Origin: Ralstonia sp. RRA
GTDB taxonomy: Bacteria > Pseudomonadota > Gammaproteobacteria > Burkholderiales > Burkholderiaceae
DNA length: 64,000 bases
Assembly: GCF_037023145.1 (NCBI RefSeq)
Contig: NZ_CP146091.1
Span: 2,480,001 to 2,544,000, forward strand
Direction of reading: 5' to 3'
Below the pieces are notes generated by a model. The model worked only from the letters and a program-made list of their open reading frames with translations, had not been told where the DNA came from and ran no database searches. The stretch's first letter is position 1. Every line of letters begins with the position of its first letter. Made by a program: the position numbers and the translations under genes. Positions 22,141-34,908 of this stretch are shown piece by piece.

Positions 22141-23577
22141 ATGCATGCCCAGCACTTCATCGCCAACCGCTTGATGTCGCCCGATTCGGGGATGCGCATC
22201 AAGGTGTTCGACCCGTCCGACGGCCAGCCGTTTGCCGAGATCGCGCGCGGCAACGCCACCGACATCAGCGTGGCCGTGCATGCCGCGCGGCGTGCCTTTG
22301 AGGGCGTCTGGGGCCAGTTGAGCCCCGCCGAGCGCGGCCGGCTGCTCATGCGCGTGGCGCTGCGACTGGCCGATCACGAAGAAGAACTCACCCGCCTGGA
22401 GGCCCGCGACACCGGCAAGCCCATGCGCCAGGCCCGCGCCGATGCCCGCGCCATCGCCCGCTACTTCGAGTTCTATGCCGGCGCGGCGGACAAGCTGCAC
22501 GGCCAGACCATCCCCTATCCGGCGGATACCACCGTGCTGACCGTGCGCGAGCCGCATGGGGTGACGGCGCACATCATCCCGTGGAACTACCCGATGCAGA
22601 TCTTCGGGCGCAGCGTGGGCGCCGCATTGGCGGCGGGCAACGCCTGCGTGGTCAAACCGGCCGAAGATGCCTGCCTGTCGATCCTGCGCGTGGCCGAACT
22701 GGCTGCCGAGGCAGGGTTGCCCGACGGCGCGCTCAACGTGGTGACCGGCTACGGCCATGAGGCGGGCGCGGCACTGGCGGCACATCCAGGCATCAACCAC
22801 GTGTCATTCACCGGGTCGCCGGAAACGGGCAAGGTGATCGTTCGCGCGGCGGCCGAAAACCATGTGCCCGTCACGCTGGAACTGGGTGGCAAGTCGCCCC
22901 AGATCCTGTTTGCCGATGCCGATCTGGAGGCAGCGATCCCGGCCGTGGTCAACGGCATCATCCAGAACGCGGGGCAAACGTGCTCGGCTGGCAGCCGTGT
23001 GCTGATCGAGCGCGGCATCTACGAGGCGGTGCTGGATCGGCTCGCCAGCGTGTTCGAATCGATCAAGGTCGGCCCTGCGTCGCTCGACCTGGATTGCGGC
23101 CCGCTGATCAACCCGAAGCAGCAGCAGCGCGTGTGGGATTTCGTCTCGGATGCGCAGCACGCCAACATTCCGGTGATGGCGCAGGGGCAGGTCGTGCCGG
23201 AGGCGCCGGAGACCGGCTACTACCAGGCGCCGATGCTGTTGCGCGACGTCCCGCACACACACCGCCTTGCGCAGGAAGAGGTGTTCGGCCCGCTGCTGGC
23301 CGCCCTGCCCTTCGACAGCGAGGCCGAAGCGCTGACGCTGGCCAACGGCACGCCGTACGGGCTGGTTGCCGGCGTGTGGACGCGTGATGGCGGGCGACAG
23401 CTTCGCCTGGCGCGCAAGCTCAAGGCCGGCCAGGTCTTCGTCAACAACTACGGCGCAGGCGGCGGCGTGGAGTTGCCCTTTGGCGGCACGGGCCAATCTG
23501 GCCACGGGCGCGAGAAAGGCTTTGAAGCGCTGTATGGCTTCACCACCTTGAAGACCATCGCCATCCGCCACGGCTAG
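22141..23577 (+). CDS. NAD(P)-dependent aldehyde dehydrogenase
   Basis: A 478-residue ALDH-superfamily enzyme that oxidises an aldehyde to the acid. IIPWNYPMQ near residue 145, the nucleotide-site [11 protein letters not shown] near 222, catalytic Glu in LELGGKSPQ near 248 and catalytic Cys in [11 protein letters not shown] near 281 are all intact, with EEVFGPLL near 378 and [14 protein letters not shown] near 450. The substrate cannot be inferred. The ATG at 22141 is preferred over the upstream in-frame codon at 22099. It heads a run of co-directional genes with an SDR (41 bases away) and an MFS permease. Confidence 0.88.
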   Translation: MHAQHFIANRLMSPDSGMRIKVFDPSDGQPFAEIARGNATDISVAVHAARRAFEGVWGQLSPAERGRLLMRVALRLADHEEELTRLEARDTGKPMRQARADARAIARYFEFYAGAADKLHGQTIPYPADTTVLTVREPHGVTAHIIPWNYPMQIFGRSVGAALAAGNACVVKPAEDACLSILRVAELAAEAGLPDGALNVVTGYGHEAGAALAAHPGINHVSFTGSPETGKVIVRAAAENHVPVTLELGGKSPQILFADADLEAAIPAVVNGIIQNAGQTCSAGSRVLIERGIYEAVLDRLASVFESIKVGPASLDLDCGPLINPKQQQRVWDFVSDAQHANIPVMAQGQVVPEAPETGYYQAPMLLRDVPHTHRLAQEEVFGPLLAALPFDSEAEALTLANGTPYGLVAGVWTRDGGRQLRLARKLKAGQVFVNNYGAGGGVELPFGGTGQSGHGREKGFEALYGFTTLKTIAIRHG

Positions 23578-23618
23578 AGCAACACAAACAACACAACACA
23601 ACACCACGAGGAGACACC

Positions 23619-24377
23619 ATGCGGCTTGCCGGCAAGATCGCCATCGTCACGGGCGCGGGCTCAGGTTTTGGCGAGGGCATCGCCAACACGTTTGCCCGTG
23701 AAGGCGCACGCGTCATCGTCAACGACTTGAACACCGAGGCCGGCGAGCGCGTGGCCGATGCCATCCGCGTGGCTGGCGGCGATGCGCATTTCGTGCACGC
23801 CGACGTGTCGGACGGTGATTCGGTCGCCAAGCTGCTGGGCGCCACGCTCGCGCGTTATGGCGATCTGCACATCGTCATCAACAACGCCGGCACGACGCAC
23901 AAGAACAAGCCGCTGCTGCAGATCACCGAAGACGAGTTCGACCGCGTGATGGCCGTCAATGTGAAGAGCATCTACTGGACGGCGCGCCACATGGTGCCGC
24001 ATTTCCGCGAGCGCGGCGGCGGTGTGTTCGTCAACGTGGCCTCCACTGCCGGCATCCGGCCGCGCCCGGGGCTCGTTTGGTACAACGCCAGCAAGGGCGC
24101 CGTCATCACGGCCAGCAAGGCGATGGCGGCCGAGCTGGGCCCGGACAAGATCCGCGTGAATTGCGTGAACCCGGTGATGGGCGCCACGGGCCTGATCGAG
24201 CAGTTCATGGGCATGCCCGATACGCCCGAGAATCGCGCACGCTTTCTGGCGACGATTCCGATGGGGCGGCTCTCCACGCCGCAGGATGTGGCCAACGCGT
24301 GCCTGTATCTAGCCTCGGACGAGGCGGAGTTCATCACCGGCACGTGCTTGGAGGTGGACGGCGGGCGCTGCGTATAG
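23619..24377 (+). CDS. Short-chain dehydrogenase/reductase
   Basis: A 252-residue classical SDR. The cofactor motif TGAGSGFG is at residues 11-18, NNAG near 88, catalytic Ser in VNVASTAG near 142 and the YxxxK pair in WYNASKGAV near 155. An Asp-Leu-Asn after the second strand (VNDLN) suggests NAD(H) preference. A strong GAGGAG precedes the ATG. It probably acts with the neighbouring aldehyde dehydrogenase in one catabolic route, oxidising an alcohol or hydroxy-acid (inference from adjacency). Confidence 0.88.
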   Translation: MRLAGKIAIVTGAGSGFGEGIANTFAREGARVIVNDLNTEAGERVADAIRVAGGDAHFVHADVSDGDSVAKLLGATLARYGDLHIVINNAGTTHKNKPLLQITEDEFDRVMAVNVKSIYWTARHMVPHFRERGGGVFVNVASTAGIRPRPGLVWYNASKGAVITASKAMAAELGPDKIRVNCVNPVMGATGLIEQFMGMPDTPENRARFLATIPMGRLSTPQDVANACLYLASDEAEFITGTCLEVDGGRCV

Positions 24378-24512
24378 TCGCCACTGCGAACCCTGCTGCA
24401 GGGCAGCTTGGCAGGGCCACGCGAGAAGGCGCAGAATGCGGTGGCGGTTTTTCGGGCCGATGTTGGTGACGAGGAGCAATCGGCCTGAACTTACAACAAC
24501 TCAGGAGACCCG

Positions 24513-25835
24513 ATGGCCCTCACCACTCCACCGCTGGGTAGCGCAAGCACCCTGCCCCAATCCGCAAGCGACTTCGAAGAAGCCACCTACCGCAAGGTGA
24601 CGTGGCGGCTGGTCCCATTCCTGCTGCTGTGCTACGTGGTCGCGTATCTCGACCGCGTGAACGTTGGCTTTGCCAAGCTGCAGATGCTCAACGACCTCAA
24701 GTTCAGCGAGACCATCTACGGGCTGGGCGCGGGCATCTTCTTCATCGGCTACTTCCTCTTCGAGGTACCGAGCAATGTGATCCTGCATCGCGTGGGCGCG
24801 CGCATGTGGATCGCGCGGATCATGATCTCTTGGGGCCTCATCTCGGCGGCCATGATGTTCGTGACCACGCCGGCCATGTTCTACGTGATGCGCTTCCTGC
24901 TGGGGCTGGCCGAGGCCGGTTTTTTCCCGGGCATCATCCTGTACCTCACCTATTGGTATCCGGCGCAGCGGCGCGGGCGCACCACCACGTTCTTCATGAC
25001 GGCGGTGGCGCTCTCGGGCGTGATCGGCGGGCCGCTGTCGGGCTGGGCGATGACCGCCTTCGCAGGCAAGTACGGCCTGGCCGGCTGGCAGTGGATGTTC
25101 CTGATCGAGGGCATTCCGTCGGTCATCGTCGGCGTCGTCGTGCTGCTCTACCTCGATGACCGCATCAGCCACGCCAAATGGCTGACTGATGATGAAAAGG
25201 CCCTGCTCACCCGCAACATCGCCGCAGAAGACGCCGAGAAAGAAGACCCGCCCATCGGCACGGTCCTGGCCAGCCCGCGCATGTGGCTGATGAGCGGGAT
25301 CTACTTCACCTTCGTGATGGGCTTGTATGGCGTGAGCTTCTGGCTGCCAACGCTCATCAAGCAGACCGGCGTAGCGGATCCTTTCTCGGTGGGTCTGCTG
25401 ACGGCGATTCCGTATGGCGCGGCCGTCATCGCCATGATCCTGGTCGCCCGCAGCGCAGACCGCACGCGCGAGCGCCGCTGGCACATTGCCATTCCGGCCG
25501 TGGCGGGCGCGATTGGGCTGGTGCTCTCGGCCGTCTGGCACACCAACACCACGCTGGCGATGGCTGCGCTCACGCTCGGCACGATGGGCATCCTGACCAC
25601 ACTGCCGCTGTTCTGGAGCTTACCGACCGCCTTCCTGGCCGGCACAGGCGCGGCGGCGGGCATTGCGCTCATCAACTCGCTGGGCAACCTGGCGGGCTTC
25701 ATTAGCCCCTACGCCGTAGGCTGGCTGAAAGACGCCACCAAGAGCACCGATTCCGGCATGTACATGCTGGCAGCGTCGATGGTGCTGGGGGCGATCCTCA
25801 CGCTGTCGGTGCCGGCATCGAAGGTGAACAAGTAG
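24513..25835 (+). CDS. MFS transporter, anion:cation symporter (ACS) family
   Basis: A 440-residue, 12-TM permease. The N-terminal segment LCYVVAYLDRVNVGFAKLQM (residues about 37-56) and GFFPGIILYLTYWYP near 140 are typical of the ACS family, which imports organic anions such as phthalate, tartrate or glucarate with protons. The ATG has CAGGAGA before it. It follows the SDR by 135 bases on the same strand and probably imports the substrate of the ALDH/SDR pair. Confidence 0.88.
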   Translation: MALTTPPLGSASTLPQSASDFEEATYRKVTWRLVPFLLLCYVVAYLDRVNVGFAKLQMLNDLKFSETIYGLGAGIFFIGYFLFEVPSNVILHRVGARMWIARIMISWGLISAAMMFVTTPAMFYVMRFLLGLAEAGFFPGIILYLTYWYPAQRRGRTTTFFMTAVALSGVIGGPLSGWAMTAFAGKYGLAGWQWMFLIEGIPSVIVGVVVLLYLDDRISHAKWLTDDEKALLTRNIAAEDAEKEDPPIGTVLASPRMWLMSGIYFTFVMGLYGVSFWLPTLIKQTGVADPFSVGLLTAIPYGAAVIAMILVARSADRTRERRWHIAIPAVAGAIGLVLSAVWHTNTTLAMAALTLGTMGILTTLPLFWSLPTAFLAGTGAAAGIALINSLGNLAGFISPYAVGWLKDATKSTDSGMYMLAASMVLGAILTLSVPASKVNK

Positions 25836-25871
25836 GCATCACCCGCACCACGAAACCCAGGCAACAAAGAA

Positions 25872-25896
25872 AAGGCCGGGATCTCCCGGCCTTGTT
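25872..25896. terminator. Bidirectional terminator (MFS / hemY)
   Basis: A 9-bp stem AAGGCCGGG / CCCGGCCTT with a 4-base loop lies between convergent genes. On the minus strand it is followed by TTCTTTG, and on the plus strand by GTTCATTTC. The hemY stop codon abuts it. Confidence 0.7.
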
Positions 25897-27089
25897 CATT
25901 TCACGGCAAGCAATGCGCTCTGCCGGTAGTGGCGCTGGGCCTCTTCGGGCCGCTCAGTTTGCTCGTACATCTGCGCAAGCGCCAAGTGCGCATGGGCGCG
26001 CAGGTTGCCGTGGTGATCGGCATCTGCATACTTCAGCGCCGACTCCAGGCTCGACTGCGCCTTGCCCCAGAGCTGCTCCTTGAAGCAGAGCATGCCGAGC
26101 GTGTAGAACAGGTCCGCATCCACCGGATGCTGGGCAAGCCATTTCTCGGCCTGCTGGATCAACGGCAGCGCCTTGCCGGGTACCGCACAATCCGCATAGC
26201 GGCGGATCAGGCGACCGTCCCAATGCGCTTTCAGGCCTTCTTCGACGATGCGCTTGGCGTCATCGGTACGGCCCAGCTGCGCGAAGTAGAGTGCAGCCAG
26301 CGAGGCAATGCGCGGCGAGCGTCGCTCCTCCGCAGTCAGTTCACGCCAGAAGGTGTTGAGTGCATCGGCATCGTGGCGGCGTTCGGTCAGCAGCGTCTCG
26401 CACGCCATCTGCTTGAGGCGCGCGGCCAGCACGGCATGGATGGCGTTGCGCTTTTCCAGCGCGCGCGTCAGGCGCAGCACCTCGCTCCAATTCTTCAGGT
26501 GCTGGTGTGCACGCAGGGCAATCCGCTGCGCTTGAATCTGCCGCGCCCCCTGCGATTGCAGTTGCGCGATCTTCTCCAGCGCACCTTCTGCATCGCGGGC
26601 ATCGACCAGCAGTTCCGCCATCGATACAAGCTTCGCCTGTTCGCGATCCGGCGACTTCACCTCGGCCATCCACGCATCGCGGCGCTCGGTTTCCTGCATG
26701 CGGTGCGCAGCGCGTGCGCCAATCAGGGCAGCAGTTTCGCGCTGTGCCTCCCAGGCCTGGGCTTCGCGCGCTTGGCGCTCGGCGTGGCCAAAGCGGCCCG
26801 CAAACAGGCTTTCCATTGCCTCGCGCAGCGCAGCAGAAGCCTTCAGGATACGGTTGCGCTCACGATACGCAGCAGCGCGCGCCGGCATGCCCGCTACATG
26901 GTGGAACAACCGCATGACCAGATGCAGCACCACGAACGTCACCAGCAACGCAGCCAGCACGAAGTTGAGCGACATCTCCACCCGATACGGCGGGTAGAAC
27001 AGTACGACGTTGCTCAAATTGAGCTCGGTAAACAGCGCCAGCCCAACGGCGGCGGCAAACAGCAGCGCAATCCAGAATACCCAGCGCAT
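25896..27089 (-). CDS. hemY: HemY protein (TPR, haem biosynthesis-associated)
   Basis: A 397-residue inner-membrane protein with two N-terminal TM segments (residues about 3-22 and 40-62, RWVFWIALLFAAAVGLALF first), then an Arg/Ala-rich stretch and a soluble part of TPR-like helical repeats (LFYTLGMLCFKEQLWGKAQS near 330). It is the proteobacterial HemY of the hemCDXY cluster, thought to help late tetrapyrrole steps; its exact role is unknown. The ATG at 27089 was chosen because AAGGAG sits 5 bases before it, while the GTG at 27095 would overlap that site. It begins 2 bases after the hemDX stop. Confidence 0.9.
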   Translation of the reverse strand: MRWVFWIALLFAAAVGLALFTELNLSNVVLFYPPYRVEMSLNFVLAALLVTFVVLHLVMRLFHHVAGMPARAAAYRERNRILKASAALREAMESLFAGRFGHAERQAREAQAWEAQRETAALIGARAAHRMQETERRDAWMAEVKSPDREQAKLVSMAELLVDARDAEGALEKIAQLQSQGARQIQAQRIALRAHQHLKNWSEVLRLTRALEKRNAIHAVLAARLKQMACETLLTERRHDADALNTFWRELTAEERRSPRIASLAALYFAQLGRTDDAKRIVEEGLKAHWDGRLIRRYADCAVPGKALPLIQQAEKWLAQHPVDADLFYTLGMLCFKEQLWGKAQSSLESALKYADADHHGNLRAHAHLALAQMYEQTERPEEAQRHYRQSALLAVK

Positions 27090-27091
27090 GC

Positions 27092-29203
27092 TCACTCCTT
27101 GCCCTGACCGCGCGCAGCGGCAAGGCTGTCGGCCATCGTCGGCACCTCCAGCGTGCCGACCGTCGTGCGCACCTGCGCCAGCAGGTTCTGCACTGCGGCC
27201 ACACGCGGCGATTGCGTGTCGAAGTAGCGCGCAAGCAGCGTGTCGGCGCGGCCCAGATCAGCGCGGAACACAGCATCGTTGCGCGAGAGCAGCGCCAGAC
27301 GTGCATTCATCAGGCGCAGCTTGAGATTCTCGCGCAGGAACCACGCCTGATCCGACGACAGCAGCAACGCCTCGGTCTGATCCACACGGCGCACCTGCAC
27401 GATCTGACCCAGCTCACCACGCACGTCGTTCCACAGGCGGCCCCACCAGGCGCGCACGCCGGCCGACCATCCGGTGCCGGCTTGTGTCGATGCTGCCGGC
27501 GCCGATGCTGCCGCCACGGCCTTGGCATTCTTTGCCGAACGCGCCTTCGGTGCCTGCGCGGCCTGCTCCGCATCCAGCGGCTGGGCCGATGACACCAGCG
27601 GCAACGTATCGACCGCGTTGATCGCGTCGTCCAGGCGGATGGCCGCGCCGCTGAGGTCGATCGATGGCATGGCCTTGAGCTTGGCGATATCGCGTGCGAC
27701 GGCACGGCGCACCGCGTTGAACTGCGGCTTGTTGAGCGTTGCCAGTCGGGCGTCAACGGTCTGCAGCGCGGCCAGCGCACCGCTCACGTTGCCGGTGAGC
27801 TGGAGTTGCTCGGCAGCGACTTCAATCGAGCGCTCGATCTCGGCGCGCTGCCAATCGTCGCGGTTACGCAGCAGATCCTGGCTGGCCTGCTCCAGCGCGC
27901 CCTGACGGTCACGGGTTTCCGTTGTACGGGCATCCAGCGCACCAAATTTCTGCTGCAACTGGCCAACCGCGTCCCGGTCGGCGCCGGACAGCACGCGCAT
28001 CTCCTGCGCCAGTGCTTCGTTCTGCTGTCCGCGCTGGCGGATATCACGCGCCAAGCGTTCGTTGCGCACTTGCAGTGCAGCCACCGCAACCACGACCACG
28101 GCCAGCACGGTCCAGATCAGCCAGCCGCCGCGTCGCGGTGCGTGGTTGACGGTCATGGTGGGCGCGAACGATGCAGGTGCTGGTGCGGGCGCCGGACTCG
28201 GCTGGGCGGCCGCGGGCTTCGCGGCGGGAGCGGACGAGGGAACAGGAGTCTGCGTCACAGTGGAAGAAGAAAGAGAAGTATTCGATTCAGCAGGTGCTGG
28301 GGCGGACGGTGTTGGCACAGGAGCGGACACCGGGCCGGCCCAGGCCAGGACACCGGCAAGCAGGCGGTCGTCGCCGGCACCGGTGAGCTTCACATCGCGA
28401 AAGCCTAGCGACTCAGCCTGTTCAACGATGCGCGCATGCGGCGCAAAGCACGGCGCACCGTGCAGCGTATTGACTTCGGCGGGTGTCAGGTTGGCGCGCG
28501 CCAGATCGTCGAGATTGCGTACGGCCTCGGAACTGGTGAGTGTCCAGGCATGGCGGGCGGCCAGTACATCCCGCAACGCAGCCCAGGCCGCTGCATCGGG
28601 CACGGGCACGCTACGGCGATAGGCCTCGACCGTGCGCACTGAGACGCCAGCCTCACGCAGTTGGTCAGCCAGCCATTCGCGTCCGCCGTTGCCGCGCACG
28701 ATCAGCACCTCACGGCCGCTGAGCGACGGCACATCCAGCCGCGCATATAGGGCTTCGGAATCCTGGCGGGCGTCGTCGGCGTGGGTATCGGGGCGGATCA
28801 CGCGATGCGCGGGCGGCGCAACGCCGTGCGTAGCCAAGGCCTGTGCACTCGCGGGGCCGACCACGGCCACTGGCACTTCCTGCGGCCAGCGAAAGCCTTC
28901 CGGCATGGCGGCAAACGCCTGCTGTACGGCATTCGGGCTGACAAACACGACCAGCGCATAGCGCGACGGATCGCCCAGCGCGGCGCGCAGGTCGTCCAGG
29001 TTCGGCGTCGGCGCGATGTCGAGCAGCGGAAACTGGTGCGTGCGCAAGCCGTGGCGTTCCAACGCCGTCACCAGCATGGGCGCCTGCGCGCGTGGACGCG
29101 TCACCACCACCACAGGCACAGTGGCGGCCGATTCGGTGGCCGCGTTGGCAGCCGAACTGGCGACAGGTGGCACGCTGGATGAGGGTGGCAAACGATCGTC
29201 CAT
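27092..29203 (-). CDS. hemDX: Fused uroporphyrinogen-III synthase / HemX protein
   Basis: A 703-residue fusion. Residues about 28-290 are a HemD uroporphyrinogen-III synthase (VVVTRPRAQAPMLVTALERH, FVSPNAVQQAF, LTSSEAVRNL), which cyclises hydroxymethylbilane made by the neighbouring HemC. A Pro/Ala/Ser-rich linker follows (about 295-350), then one TM helix (WLIWTVLAVVVVAVAALQV, near 360-378) and a HemX domain with a coiled-coil start and helical C-terminal half. HemX is often labelled uroporphyrin C-methyltransferase, but it lacks the SAM-site motifs of real methyltransferases. This fusion is common in Burkholderiaceae. Confidence 0.9.
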   Translation of the reverse strand: MDDRLPPSSSVPPVASSAANAATESAATVPVVVVTRPRAQAPMLVTALERHGLRTHQFPLLDIAPTPNLDDLRAALGDPSRYALVVFVSPNAVQQAFAAMPEGFRWPQEVPVAVVGPASAQALATHGVAPPAHRVIRPDTHADDARQDSEALYARLDVPSLSGREVLIVRGNGGREWLADQLREAGVSVRTVEAYRRSVPVPDAAAWAALRDVLAARHAWTLTSSEAVRNLDDLARANLTPAEVNTLHGAPCFAPHARIVEQAESLGFRDVKLTGAGDDRLLAGVLAWAGPVSAPVPTPSAPAPAESNTSLSSSTVTQTPVPSSAPAAKPAAAQPSPAPAPAPASFAPTMTVNHAPRRGGWLIWTVLAVVVVAVAALQVRNERLARDIRQRGQQNEALAQEMRVLSGADRDAVGQLQQKFGALDARTTETRDRQGALEQASQDLLRNRDDWQRAEIERSIEVAAEQLQLTGNVSGALAALQTVDARLATLNKPQFNAVRRAVARDIAKLKAMPSIDLSGAAIRLDDAINAVDTLPLVSSAQPLDAEQAAQAPKARSAKNAKAVAAASAPAASTQAGTGWSAGVRAWWGRLWNDVRGELGQIVQVRRVDQTEALLLSSDQAWFLRENLKLRLMNARLALLSRNDAVFRADLGRADTLLARYFDTQSPRVAAVQNLLAQVRTTVGTLEVPTMADSLAAARGQGKE

Positions 29204-29218
29204 GGCGAGCCGTGGAAG

Positions 29219-30235
29219 TTAGGTAGCGGGCGGGGCGTCGACGCCCAGCATGGCGAGAATCTCACGTGCGCCGCCGTTCAGCATCTGCTGGGCGACCTGC
29301 ACGCCAAGCGCATCGGCCTCGGCCAGCGTGGACGGCGTGGCTTCGCCATCTGCGGCAAGCTTGCGGGTGCCGTCCTGCGAGGCAACAAAGGCACGCAAAC
29401 GCAGCGCACCGGCGTCAGACCACTGCGCAAACGACGCCAGCGGCACCTGGCACGAACCGCCCAGGATGCGGGATACGGCGCGCTCCGCAGTCACCGCTAG
29501 CGCAGAGCGCATGTCATGCAGCGGCGCAAGCGCGGCCTGCACGTCGGCACGATCGGCGCGAATCTCGATGCCCAACGCGCCCTGCCCGGCGGCCGGCAGC
29601 GATTCTTCCGGTGCGATGGTCGAACGGATGCGCTCGGCCAGCCCCAGGCGCTTGAGCCCGGCGGCAGCCAGGATGATGGCGGCGTAGTCACCACGGTCGA
29701 GCTTGCCCAGGCGCGTGTCCAAATTGCCACGCAGCGGCTGAATGACCAGATGCGGGAAACGCGCCCGCAGCGATGCCTCGCGACGCAGGCTGGAGGTGCC
29801 CACCACAGCGCCGGCCGGCAGCGCGGCCAGATCGGCGTAGTCGTTGGAGACAAAGGCGTCGCGCGGGTCTTCGCGTTCGAGAATGGCCGACAGTGCGAAG
29901 CCCTCCGGCAACTCCATCGGCACATCCTTGAGCGAATGGACGGCCAGATCGGCACGTCCCTCGGCCAGCGCGACTTCCAGTTCCTTCACGAACAAACCTT
30001 TGCCCCCCACCTTGGCGAGCGAGCGGTCGAGAATCTGGTCGCCGCGTGTGGTCATGCCGAGGATGGACACGTCGCACGCGGGATAGTATTTTTGCAATGC
30101 AGCACGCACGTGTTCGGCTTGCCAAAGTGCAAGCCGGCTTTCGCGCGAGGCAATGACCAGCTTGGTCGGCGCCTGGGCTGCAGGAGTCGTTGCAAGCTGG
30201 GATTCGACGGAAGTCGGGCGGGCGTTAGAAGACAT
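29219..30235 (-). CDS. hemC: Porphobilinogen deaminase (hydroxymethylbilane synthase)
   Basis: A 338-residue enzyme that joins four porphobilinogens into hydroxymethylbilane. Conserved segments: [18 protein letters not shown] near 25, [20 protein letters not shown] near 65-84, [12 protein letters not shown] near 98, [11 protein letters not shown] near 145, [12 protein letters not shown] near 165, and the dipyrromethane cofactor Cys in GGSCQVPLA near 260. A 20-residue non-conserved N-terminal extension precedes the domain. It is the first gene of hemC-hemDX-hemY and divergent from ppc. Confidence 0.96.
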   Translation of the reverse strand: MSSNARPTSVESQLATTPAAQAPTKLVIASRESRLALWQAEHVRAALQKYYPACDVSILGMTTRGDQILDRSLAKVGGKGLFVKELEVALAEGRADLAVHSLKDVPMELPEGFALSAILEREDPRDAFVSNDYADLAALPAGAVVGTSSLRREASLRARFPHLVIQPLRGNLDTRLGKLDRGDYAAIILAAAGLKRLGLAERIRSTIAPEESLPAAGQGALGIEIRADRADVQAALAPLHDMRSALAVTAERAVSRILGGSCQVPLASFAQWSDAGALRLRAFVASQDGTRKLAADGEATPSTLAEADALGVQVAQQMLNGGAREILAMLGVDAPPAT

Positions 30236-30344
30236 GCGGCAATGGTAGCACGCAGCTTTTTCGCCACAGACCGACTATCACGTTGAAATGATGCAGAAAA
30301 GAGGGCCCTTCAGGCACCTTACCCACCCGACCTAGGAGACATCA

Positions 30345-33356
<3,012 letters not shown>

Positions 33357-33370
33357 AGGCGAGCGGCTGA

Positions 33371-34783
33371 TCAGGCAGCCAACGCGGTGGCGGCGGGGCG
33401 GCGGCTGATCCAGGCCATCGCCATCGCACCGGCGTAGGACAGCGTCATCAGTCCGAACACCGTTGGCGAGGCGCGCATCAGATCGGGTACCACCGTGACG
33501 ACCGCGCCTGCCGCTGCCACGCCCAGCAGACTGCCGGTCTGCCGGGCGGCATTCAGCAAGCCCGACGCCGTGCCGGCCAGCTCGCCCGGCGCCGCCGAGA
33601 GGATGGTGGACGTCATGGGCGCGATGGCCAGCGCGGTACCGCCGCCATACGCCATCATCACCACGCTGATCAACCACAGCGGCGCATGTGCAGTCAGCGC
33701 GGCCGACGTTGCCAGCAAACCGACGGCACCGATCATGAGACCGCTCAGCATCATGGTGGGCGTGGAGAAGCGCGCCATCAGCTTGCCCGCGAAGATGTTG
33801 CCTGCTGACAGGCTCACGGCCATTGGCAGCATGACCAGACCGGTCTGGCGTGCGCTCAGGTGCTCGACGTTCTGCAGATGCAGGCTCAACGCGAACAGCG
33901 CACCGTAATAGCCGAAGTTCAGCAGAAACCCCACGCCATTGACGGCACCCAGCGTACGGTGCGCCAGCCAGGCCAGCGGCACCAACGGCGCGCGCGCCTG
34001 GCGTTCCGCCAGTACGAACAGCACGCCAGCCACCGCCGTCAGCAGCGCGGCACCCCACACCCACGGCGACTGTGCGCCGCGCACCGGCCACTCAATCGCC
34101 GCAAAGCACAGCGCTGCGAGCATCACTGCGCTGGTCACCTGCCCCGCCCAGTCGAACGGCCGGGCGCGTGCCGGCTGCACATGGCGCACGATCACCCATG
34201 TGCCCAGCATGCCCACCACGCCCAGCGGCACGTTGATGAGAAAGGCACTGCGCCAGCCGTACGTGTCGACCAGCACGCCGCCGAGCGCCGGGCCTACCGC
34301 GGCCGCAGTCGCCACGATGGCGCCCCACAGGCCGATCGCCCAGGCGCGCTCGCGTGGGTCTTCAAACGTGCTGCGAATGAGTGACAGCGAGCTCGGCAGG
34401 AACATCGCCGCGCCCACGCCTTGCAGAATGCGCGCGGCAATCAGCGTGACAACTGAAGGCGCCAGCCCGCACCCGGCCGAGGCCACGATGAACACGGCCA
34501 TCCCCGCCATGAAGACGGTGCGCGCGCCGATGCGGTCGCTCAGCAAGCCACCGGTGAGGATAAAGGCAGCAAAGGCCAGCGTGTAGGCGTCGACGATCCA
34601 GGCGAGCCCGGCGACGCTGCTGTGCAGGCTGTCGCGCATGGCGATCAGCGCCACGTTGACGACGGTGGTATCCAGCACCGCCATGAACACCCCCGAGGTC
34701 AGGATGGCCAGCGTGGCATTGCGGCGCCAGCGGCTCAGATCCGCAGCGGGCGATACGACAGGAATGGTGTTGCAGGAAGACAT
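33371..34783 (-). CDS. DHA2-family MFS drug efflux protein (EmrB/QacA type)
   Basis: A 470-residue transporter with about 14 TM segments. TM1 carries the DHA2 motif FMAVLDTTVVNVAL near residue 34, then WIVDAYTLAFAAFILTGGLL near 60 and LSDRIGARTVF after it. Such pumps export toxic compounds with proton antiport. The start is uncertain: ATG 34783 (MSSCNTIPVV) or ATG 34807 (eight residues longer), neither with a strong ribosome site. It is divergent from a LysR gene, the likely regulator, and convergent with ppc (14-base gap). Confidence 0.87.
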   Translation of the reverse strand: MSSCNTIPVVSPAADLSRWRRNATLAILTSGVFMAVLDTTVVNVALIAMRDSLHSSVAGLAWIVDAYTLAFAAFILTGGLLSDRIGARTVFMAGMAVFIVASAGCGLAPSVVTLIAARILQGVGAAMFLPSSLSLIRSTFEDPRERAWAIGLWGAIVATAAAVGPALGGVLVDTYGWRSAFLINVPLGVVGMLGTWVIVRHVQPARARPFDWAGQVTSAVMLAALCFAAIEWPVRGAQSPWVWGAALLTAVAGVLFVLAERQARAPLVPLAWLAHRTLGAVNGVGFLLNFGYYGALFALSLHLQNVEHLSARQTGLVMLPMAVSLSAGNIFAGKLMARFSTPTMMLSGLMIGAVGLLATSAALTAHAPLWLISVVMMAYGGGTALAIAPMTSTILSAAPGELAGTASGLLNAARQTGSLLGVAAAGAVVTVVPDLMRASPTVFGLMTLSYAGAMAMAWISRRPAATALAA

Positions 34784-34833
34784 GAGGGAACCGTTTGGCA
34801 GTTTCATGCGACCCAGTGTAGGCTTGACCGAGC

Positions 34834-34880
34834 ATGCAAAAAAGCAGCGTTTTTGCATCGCAGCACAGCAAAAATGCATC
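34834..34880. promoter_or_regulatory. Palindromic operator cluster between DHA2 pump and LysR gene
   Basis: A perfect 9-bp inverted repeat, ATGCAAAAA / TTTTTGCAT (34834-34842 and 34850-34858), is followed by a further half-site AAAAATGCAT near 34870-34879. Repeated, phased half-sites in a divergent intergenic region are what LysR-type regulators bind. The palindrome also contains the ATG at 34834, which argues against that codon being the LysR start. Confidence 0.5.
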
Positions 34881-34908
34881 ACCTGCCAATCACCATCCGG
34901 AGCCAAAC

